Part shown: positions 57,404 through 64,000 of the stretch, piece by piece
Layout: every line of letters begins with the position of its first letter
Position numbering within the stretch: the stretch's first letter is position 1
Source: Phocoena phocoena
Lineage: Eukaryota > Chordata > Mammalia > Artiodactyla > Phocoenidae
NCBI RefSeq assembly: GCF_963924675.1
Contig: NC_089225.1
Span: forward strand, 106,840,313 to 106,904,312
Direction: 5' to 3'
DNA length: 64,000 bases
The notes under the pieces: model-generated
Databases searched by the model: none
What the model saw: only the letters and a program-made list of their open reading frames with translations
What the model was told of the DNA's origin: nothing
Translations under genes and position numbers: made by a program

Positions 57404-58490
57404 AGAGTGTGGAACATTCGGCAGCCGAAGTGCCCCATTGCCTCTGTCTTCCATTGTCACTAGCCTTCTCAGAAAACAGGATGTCATATATCTTATTCTC
57501 TGCTTAGAGAGTGTGAACTTTCTCTCTAACATATAAGGCATTAATAAATCTAAACCATGTAGCTATAAAAAGCTCTTCCCATATGTTGATTATATTGCAG
57601 GATTTGGGCTGGAGCATTCCAGTTAAGCATGAAATAGTTCCATTGTAATCTGGAGCCATGTATTTCCAAAATGCAGGAAGTCCTTTGATGAACATGGGTA
57701 TTTTCTGTTGAGTAAAAGATTGATCTCCATTTGGTCCTTTAGAAGGTTCAAATAAACTTTTAGACCATGGAGTATTAGGATAGTGGCCATGTTACTCTGT
57801 TCTTGGATGAATATTGGTATTAAAGGAAGGGTCCATTCATAAAATGGCTTTTCTTCAAGGAAAGCAAGCTTTTTAAGTGAAAGGATTATAGATGAATGTG
57901 TATGGATATGTATGTATTGAGAGAAGGGAAATAGTTTAGAAATTCATGAAGGCACACTGGTTTTATAGCGTGGCAGAGCAGAGTTCTGATGAGTAAAAAT
58001 TAGATTAGGTTGAACTGCAGAGATGCTTATACATATATGAATCATTTTCCTAACGTGCTTGGGCTTTTTTTCCTTCCCAGTAATGTGCTTTGGTAGAAAT
58101 ATGTTTTTGCCAGATGTTCCCTTCACTGTTGACTGATTTAATTACAGAGAGCAGCTTTCCATTTCCTTTGACACAGGCAAGCAAATAGAATAAGATTAGC
58201 ACACCAGAGAAGGGCAGACAGTTTGATTTTTGAATTTACCTTTTGATAAATATGTTTGGGAGAGGGCTTAATAGAATTGCTTCTATACTGTACTTCCCTT
58301 TTGTTTCCAGTCTAGTTTTTCACTGTCTCGCATCACAAGGATTTGTAGATTATAGTGAAAAACACTCAGATATTTGTGATACTTATATTGCTCTATCATT
58401 CTGAAATTGCTGGAGAAAAATTGGCTTTTCATTTCTAGGTTGTCTCTTGTGTCCAACATGATGGTTTCTCACAAATGATAAAGTATCTGT
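57404..58490. other. PSMD1 intron, nothing recognised
   Basis: 1.1 kb with no named repeat and no exon signature. Minus-strand frames 57504-57695 and 57944-58126 are short and unsupported. Confidence 0.5.
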
Positions 58491-58496
58491 TAGACT

Positions 58497-58653
58497 AGTG
58501 TGCGTCTCAAACTTTAACATGCATATAAATCACCTGAGGATCTTCTTAAAATACAAATTGAGAGATCTGAAGCGGGGCTAAGTTTTCTGCATTTCTAACA
58601 AGCTCCGAGGTAATGAGGATGCTACTGGTACAGGACCACACACTGAGTAACAA
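58497..58653 (+). mobile_element. MER5A-type hAT-Charlie element
   Basis: GTCTCAAACTTTAACATGCA, AATCACCTGAGGATCTTCTT, GCATTTCTAACAAGCTCCGA and GACCACACACTGAGTAACA match MER5A in order. Confidence 0.85.
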
Positions 58654-58859
58654 GGCATTAGAATACGGTCTTTGGATAGTAAACATTCTCCCTGCAGTCC
58701 GACTGAGGCTAGTGCAGTACTGAGAAATACTTCTTAAATTGGAATGCATCATCCAGACAGCAACACCACACGTTCTACCATCCAGAGCCACTGGGTTAAG
58801 TTTGCAGGTACTCCTGTAGATTACAGTTATCTTTATCCTTTCTTATGCACATTGGCAAT

Positions 58860-59000
58860 GATGTCCTCATTCAGCCCTCAGACTAACCTGAAGGAATAGA
58901 TCAGGAAGATTTTATTAGCCCCTTCTTACGTTTGAACAGTTTAGTTAAGTCACTAGTGTAGCATCACACAGGCACAAATGCCCAGGTTTCCTGACTGTCA
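58860..59000 (-). mobile_element. MIR SINE, reverse orientation
   Basis: TGTCCTCATTCAGCCCTCAG, TTTTATTAGCCCCTTCTTAC, GTTAAGTCACTAGTGTAGCA and AATGCCCAGGTTTCCTGACT are in reverse MIR order. Confidence 0.75.
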
Positions 59001-59152
59001 TCAAGGAAAGTGTAGTTCCATCCCAGTTCTTTATTTCCAAATCATTCTAGTAGCCTTAAGTTACCATTTAACAAATATGCACTCAAGATTCTGGAGCATT
59101 CTGGAAATATGAGTGGAGCTTGTGCTTCTTCATTCCTTGCTCTGTTTAATAG

Positions 59153-59299
<147 letters not shown>

Positions 59300-59308
59300 G
59301 GACCAGAG
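59300..59308 (+). other. PSMD1: PSMD1 3'UTR start and candidate donor
   Basis: GGACCAGAG/GTGTGT gives a usable splice donor nine bases after the stop codon. Joining it to the acceptor at 61295 would place the last junction too close to the stop to trigger nonsense-mediated decay. Without splicing, a 3'UTR running to ATTAAA near 59433 is the alternative. Confidence 0.55.
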
Positions 59309-59524
59309 GTGTGTGTGGGACAAAATTGTGTATCAAGGGAAATCTCTTAGTCAGTTCTTCACAAATGTTTTATACAGAGACATGGTCTCACTTTTTCCCT
59401 TTTGTACTTAATCCCTGTTTACCTAAACAGTATTAAAATTTACCCTTCTTTGACCTCTTCATGAATATGGAATATACCAATTCCTTTTTCCTTCTTTGAC
59501 TCTCTACCCTCTAGTGTTCTACCG

Positions 59525-59776
59525 GTGCTATTCAAAGTGGCTGGACTGCAAACTGATTTCATAGGTCCATGACGAAGTAGGGAGCTTGCTCCAGAATGTA
59601 ACTCAATGCTTCTCTCATCAAAAAAGCCTTGCTACCCACTAACCCCAAAAAAGTCAGCTGAACTGACAGTCAGCTCAGTGACGGAGGTGATTTCCATTTT
59701 GATGTAAGCTCCTTGTTGTGGATCAGTTATAGTTTGTGGACGGGCACTGGTCCGTAGATCACACTTTGAGTAGCAC
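59525..59776. mobile_element. hAT-type non-autonomous DNA transposon with TIRs
   Basis: About 250 bp bounded by inverted repeats: GTGCTATTCAAAGTGG at the left, CACACTTTGAGTAGCAC at the right (reverse complement GTGCTACTCAAAGTGTG). GGTCCATGACG-like and GGGCACTGGTCCGTAGATCA phrases are typical of MER-class hAT elements. No clear 8-bp target duplication is visible. It lies in the last PSMD1 intron. Confidence 0.7.
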
Positions 59777-60616
59777 AGGTCTAAATTCCTCACTGATTCT
59801 TCTCTCTCTCCCTTTCCTTTGGCAATACTTTTGGCACTAAAAGCCTTACCATTCATTTATTTGAGAAGCTATTGAACATCTAATATGTATAAGCCATAGT
59901 ACTTATAGGTACTTTGGGGTCAGTTAGACTGTAACACAAAGCTTTGTGCAGTTGAAAAAGATTATTATTATGCCAATGTCCTAACAATGTTGAAGGGGGT
60001 TTTTAGGTGCAAAAAGATTGCAATTTCACGAAATTGTCATTCTGTTTCCTCCAATTTTTTTTGAATGGTCATCACGTATCTGAAGATGCATATAAACTGT
60101 ATAATCAAGGTTCTCTAATTCCACCCTACTACAAATACGTTGTCAAACAAATATGAATTTATTCTACTCTTTAAAGACAGTAAGATCAGTATCATTTATT
60201 ACATTAGGACAAAAGAAAAATACATTTGAAATGTCAAGTTGCAAATCTAACGCTGTGAGTGTTACACACTAAGTAAGCAATTAATGAAAGCTTTTATAGA
60301 AATCTCAGATAAATGTTAAGGCAGAAACCCTGCTATTAGTAGAAAAATATATTCAAGCCTCCAAGACACAGATTGGAAATTTATAACTTGCCTTCCTGCC
60401 TTTGAAAATTGTCTTCAAGCTCTTGATGGTTTCCTAAGCTTTACCCAACCAGCACATGACAATATTAATACCCTGAGCTCTCAGTCTGTGTGCAGAACTG
60501 AACTCACATTAGCCCTCTTCAGCCTTTCACAATACCTTACTGAAAACCCCCTGATTAAGTCTTTCAAGACAGCTAACTACAAAATGGCTTAGAAGTTTTC
60601 AGTTGGAAATTGGATT
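59777..60616. other. 3'UTR intron or downstream sequence, nothing recognised
   Basis: About 840 bases, AT-rich. I see no exon or repeat I can name. Confidence 0.5.
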
Positions 60617-60624
60617 CTTGTTAG

Positions 60625-60906
60625 GTTTTTTTTTCATATTTATTTATTTATCTATTTACTTTTGTATTTAGTTATTTAGTCTGCGCCAGGTCTTAGTTAC
60701 GGCACGTGGGATTTTAGTTGCGGCACGCAGATTTTAGTTGCAGCATGCAGGATCTTTTATTTGCAGCATGCGGACTTCTTAGTTGCAGCATGCGGACTCT
60801 TAGTTGCAGTATGCATGCAGGATCTAGTCCCCGATCAGGGATCGAACCCTGGCCCCCTGCATTGGGAGCGTGGAGTCTTACCCACTGGACCACCAGGGAA
60901 GTTCCC
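60625..60906 (-). mobile_element. CHR-type SINE, reverse orientation
   Basis: ATTT-rich tail, several GTTGCGGCACGCAG-like units, head GGACCACCAGGGAAGTTCC. Duplication CTTGTTAG at 60617 and 60907. It resembles the copy at 39107. Confidence 0.93.
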
Positions 60907-61023
60907 CTTGTTAGTTTTTAAAAGGGTAAAATATCCAGTCAAATGAGAATTTGGAAACTATAGTCTGTCTTAGCACGAACTGTCGTATTAGGACTGCATC
61001 AGCAGAGTTAGGGGCTATTTTGG

Positions 61024-61190
61024 TTTTGTTTGTTTGTTGTTTTGGTTTTTTATTTTGGGTGTTTTTTTGTTTTTTCTTTTTTTGCCGCACTGTGCAACAT
61101 GTGGGATTCTAGTTCTCCAACCAGGGATTGAACCCATTACCCCTGCAGTGGAAGCGTGGAGTCTTAACCACTGGACCACCAGGGAAGTCT
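61024..61190 (-). mobile_element. Short CHR-type SINE with long T-rich tail, reverse
   Basis: GTTTGTTTG/T-rich tail (61024-61084), then TTTGCCGCACTGTGCAACAT and head GGACCACCAGGGAAGTCT. Short form, like 7645 and 32936. It ends about 105 bases before the candidate terminal-exon acceptor. Confidence 0.88.
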
Positions 61191-61295
61191 ATAGGCTAGT
61201 TTTAGACTTCAACATCTAGTAGTTTGTTTTGGGTTTTTTTTAATGTTTTTAAAATAAAGAATAACCCTAGCTTCTCCCTCTCCCCGCTTCCCCAG

Positions 61296-61505
61296 GATTT
61301 TATTGCTCACCTGAAGAAGATTGTCCAGGCTCATATTGGAAACGCCTGTGAGGAAGTTCATGCTGAGACCTGCTATTCACTGCATGTATCATTGCCTCTG
61401 TGCGGACCTTGTGTCCAAGTCTTTGGTTGAAGAAATGGCATATGACTATTTAGTGTTCTCTTTCACACAACTTGGTTTTCAAATAAATATATTAAGATCT
61501 TCAGA
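61296..61505 (+). other. PSMD1: Probable PSMD1 terminal 3'UTR exon
   Basis: A strong acceptor (CTTCTCCCTCTCCCCGCTTC then CCCAG) precedes GATTTTATTGCTCACCTGAA, and 190 bases later AATAAA is followed by a GT/T-rich stretch (TTGTTTGTTTTTC near 61520). These are the marks of a real last exon. It is on the PSMD1 strand and 2 kb after the stop codon, so I infer it is spliced to 59308. The sequence reads smoothly as an open frame for 45 codons (61294-61430), but I do not recognise a protein and the PSMD1 frame has already ended. Confidence 0.65.
61482..61487 (+). promoter_or_regulatory. PSMD1: Poly(A) signal AATAAA, probable PSMD1 end
   Basis: AATAAA about 15-20 bases before a plausible cleavage site near 61505, with a downstream TTGTTTGTTTTTC element. 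A second AATAAA lies at 61546-61551. Confidence 0.65.
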
Positions 61506-61551
61506 TGGACAAGGACTTCTTGTTTGTTTTTCAGCCTAGATTTTAAATAAA

Positions 61552-62690
61552 TGGATCTAGTGCTCTTTCCTCCCACCGTGAAACGCCTAAACCCAAAGAG
61601 CTAAATCTTTGATTGCGGGGATGAGTATGCATGACTTTAACATTGGTGAAAGAGTTAAACTGTTTCATAGATTGTTCGCAGAATAATGGAAAAAATAAGA
61701 GAGAAAAACAGCCACCCTTGTTTATTACTCCAAGAATTCTCTGCATTTTTATTCATGGGATTCAAGGTGTAGGGTGGCATCTCTTATTGAGGCGGAAGTC
61801 CCTTTAATGATCCAAGGGAAATGTAGTCTGTTAAGGCAGCTCAGAAGCTTTTTTTTTTTTTTTTTTTTTTAAATAAGCTTCGCTTATTGTTTCCTGCTTT
61901 TGATCCTGTTAAGGACAATAGATATAAATTATTTCAATTTATTTAGCCACAAGATCTAATAATGTACCCTTTTTTCTCCTTTTCTGACTTTTTTTTTCAT
62001 GTTTTTTTTTATTGAGGTATAATTTAAAGGTAATAAAAAAATGCAGACGTTTGGTTATGTAGGGTCTTTTGTGCCTTGGCCTTCAACTATTAAAGTAAAA
62101 GTAGGTAGTTTCCAACATTTATACACAAATAACTCTTTATTCCAACCTTGATTCTTTCACTTCTTAATTTAAGATATAGCCTTCTGAGTCTGGAAAAGAA
62201 AAAAAAAACCTGTTTTTAGAGGAAACAAACTCCTGGGTAGATCAGCTCTATCCGTTCATCTACCGCAGCTTTGTTGTTAGGTCCAGGTCTAAAGGTTACT
62301 GATCCCAAAGGATGGCTCCACTCGTTGGTTAATTTCATTGTATCCCCTCCTTTGTAAACTCCTTGTTTCCTCAATATCAGATGATTCTCTAAAAGAGATT
62401 ATCTCATTTCCTAGCCTCTCATTAGCTATGTCCTTCCTGTTCAACCTCTTAACATTGCTTGCATTTCAGACATAGTTATCTCTAACATTTCCCTTAATAT
62501 ATGAAATGTTTAAAAAACAGAAGTCTGTAAATGACATCACTGTCCAAAATTGAGTAGTCTGGGAGAAGTGGTACATACATGGGTCTCTGGCCAAGGTTAA
62601 TAAATTCTTTCTACAATAGTGGATTGAACTTCAGGGAGCAGTCAGCACTGGTTCCCGGTAAGAAGTGTAGTTTAGAATTTGTATCTTGGT
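61552..62690. other. Sequence downstream of PSMD1, mostly unassigned
   Basis: Contains a T run at about 61851-61870 and a short reverse L1 3' end near 61985-62050 (TTTTTTTATTGAGGTATAAT). Otherwise nothing I can name. No exon of a next gene is visible. Confidence 0.5.
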
Positions 62691-62693
62691 CTT

Positions 62694-62748
62694 AAATCTT
62701 AAGGTTATAGCTTTTTTTTTTTTTTTAAATCTTAAGGTTATAGCTTTT
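62694..62748 (+). repeat. 22-bp direct repeat flanking a T run
   Basis: AAATCTTAAGGTTATAGC followed by TTTT occurs at 62694-62715 and 62727-62748. Between the copies are 11 T. It is either a target-site duplication around an almost empty (poly-T only) reverse insertion or a slippage duplication. Confidence 0.85.
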
Positions 62749-62764
62749 AAAAATGCAAGCTATT

Positions 62765-62955
62765 GGGCTTCCCTGGTGGCGCAGTGCTTGAGAGTCCGCC
62801 TGCCGATGCAGGGGACACGGGTTCGTGCCCCGGTCTGGGAAGATCCCACATGCCGCGGAGCGGCTGGGCCCGTGAGCCATGGCCGCTGAGCCTGCGCGTC
62901 CGGAGCCCGTCCTCCGCAACGGGAGAGGCCACGACAGTGAGAGGCCCGCGTAACG

Positions 62956-62986
<31 letters not shown>
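62765..62986 (+). mobile_element. CHR-type SINE, first of a tandem pair
   Basis: Complete copy with about 33-base A tail. Flanked by AAAATGCAAGCTATT at 62750 and 62987. Carries GCAGTGCTTGAG and GCGTAACGC where most copies have GCAGTGGTTGAG and GCGTACCGC. Confidence 0.96.
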
Positions 62987-62992
<6 letters not shown>

Positions 62993-63001
62993 CAAGCTAT
63001 T

Positions 63002-63202
63002 GGGCTTCCCTGGTGGCGCAGTGCTTGAGAGTCCGCCTGCCGATGCAGGGGACGCGGGTTCGTGCCCCGGGCTGGGAAGATCCCACATGCCGCGGAGCGG
63101 CTGGGCCCGTGAGCCACGGCCGCTGAGCCTGTGCGTCCGGAGCCTGTGCTCCGCGACGGGAGAGGCCACAACAGTGAGAGGCCCGCGTAACAAAAAAAAA
63201 AA
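63002..63202 (+). mobile_element. CHR-type SINE, second of a tandem pair
   Basis: Follows the first copy directly, flanked by AAAATGCAAGCTATT at 62987 and 63203. It shares the unusual GCAGTGCTTGAG and GCGTAAC variants with the first copy and differs from it at about eight other positions, mostly CpG. Confidence 0.96.
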
Positions 63203-63217
63203 AAAATGCAAGCTATT

Positions 63218-63615
63218 AAAGTAAAATGGCCTCTTGGGTCAGATTATGATGAGATTGTATCTCTTTTCCTGATTTTTTTTTCCTAGAAGATTTCCTAAGA
63301 TACGCACAGCACCGAGATAACTAAGGTGCAAAGAAATCTAAAGTGATATATGAAATAAAGTCACGTATGAAAACAGGACAGGAGCTAGAATTGCCACATT
63401 CTATAGAAGAAACAGAAGGGGAATGGCAGCAATTACTGCCAGTGTTGTCACTGGGCACACACTGTTTCAGAGTTGAGGCAAGGGGGGTGCACATCCAACC
63501 ACTCCCTGGGCATCCCTATTCGGGCTGCCTCACAGGCACTTAAAACCATATAAGCAAAGCACATCCAGCCTCTTCTGCTCCCGCTTGAGGCTAATTACAA
63601 CCCCTCGATCTGGTG
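63218..63615. other. Intergenic sequence, nothing recognised
   Basis: The open frame at 63343-63543 has no recognisable family and ordinary composition. I do not call a gene. Confidence 0.45.
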
Positions 63616-63619
63616 ATCC

Positions 63620-64000
63620 AACCAGAAATCCAGAAGGGCTTCACCCTTGACTCAGTTTAGCCTCTCAAGTATCTCTCCAGTTCGTCCACCCTCCTTCCCC
63701 ACTGTTCACTATCCCTAGTTTAAGTACTTAACTGTCTGTCTGCCTCCAGACTTGGCCCACTCTACTCCATTCTCCAAACTGATCTTTCTAAATTGCAAAC
63801 CATATTAGTCTCCTGCTTAAAATCTCTCAGTGGTTCTTTGTTGAATAATGTGCAAATCCTTTTCTATGTGTACAAAGTTACGCAAGGCGTTAGCTGCTAC
63901 TCACCTCTCCAGCCTCCCATCTCTTCACTCTTCTCCCACCTCACACTTAGAACCACTTTCACTTCCTTCAAAGATCCATTAAAGGGATTTGTTGTGGAAA
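63620..64000 (+). mobile_element. L2 LINE fragment, runs off the window
   Basis: AGAAGGGCTTCACCCTTGAC, TGATCTTTCTAAATTGCAAA, CCTGCTTAAAATCTCTCAGT, CTACTCACCTCTCCAGCCTC are L2 ORF2/3' blocks in + orientation. It overlaps in consensus position with the L2 at 12480-13620 and is a separate insertion. Confidence 0.82.

Noticed and set aside
59428..59440. ATTAAA near 59433 as the only PSMD1 poly(A) signal
   Set aside because: It is a variant signal without a clear downstream element, while the site at 61482 has both an AATAAA and an exon context. It is kept only as an alternative.
61224..61430. 68-codon frame over the terminal exon as a new protein
   Set aside because: It starts in the intron, before the acceptor at 61295, and lies after the PSMD1 stop. 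No family is recognised.
62725..63211. Two long minus-strand frames of about 150 codons with an internal duplication
   Set aside because: They are read across the two tandem SINEs and the A tail between them, not a gene.

Overview
The window is mammalian nuclear DNA, most likely from a cetacean. It has GT-AG introns, a well-known human syntenic gene pair and a dense load of mammalian interspersed repeats. The best species clue is about two dozen copies of a tRNA-derived SINE whose head reads GGGCTTCCCTGGTGGC and which carries a pol III B-box-like GGTTCGAGCCC. This is the CHR-type SINE of whales and hippos. I cannot separate toothed from baleen whales.

Two protein-coding genes are present, one inside the other. 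PSMD1 (26S proteasome regulatory subunit Rpn2) runs on the + strand through the window. Its last eight coding exons are at 20872-20986, 30454-30570, 37728-37830, 43246-43415, 45150-45242, 46678-46764, 47337-47483 and 59153-59299. They form one uninterrupted reading frame that ends at a TAA, covering about the last 325 residues of a 953-residue protein. A 3'UTR exon probably follows at 61296, with AATAAA at 61482. HTR2B (serotonin receptor 2B) lies on the opposite strand inside the more than 20.8-kb PSMD1 intron at the left. Its first coding exon is 5186-5534, with 5'UTR continuing to about 5661 and a candidate non-coding exon 1 ending at 6781. Its later exons are off the left edge. The two genes are nested and antisense but work in unrelated processes: proteasome base scaffold versus plasma-membrane Gq-coupled receptor.

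The rest is intron and repeat. A near-full-length 6-kb L1 in reverse orientation with target-site duplications fills 23.16-29.25 kb. It is dead (stops, frameshifts, and a SINE in ORF2). A nest of older + strand L1 interrupted by three younger reverse L1 pieces fills 49.0-56.6 kb. L2 fragments lie at 12.48-13.62, 22.26-22.39, 40.97-41.14 and 63.62-64.0 kb. MIR copies, a MER5A and another hAT-type element are scattered.

The most unusual item is an 889-bp GC-rich, CpG-rich insert at 11268-12156. It has a 15-bp target-site duplication and an A-rich 3' end, so it looks like a LINE-mobilised copy of a transcript of unknown origin. A tandem pair of SINEs at 62750-63217, separated by three copies of the same flanking 15-mer, looks like a local duplication. 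I found no CRISPR, operon, phage or other new molecular system, and none is expected here.
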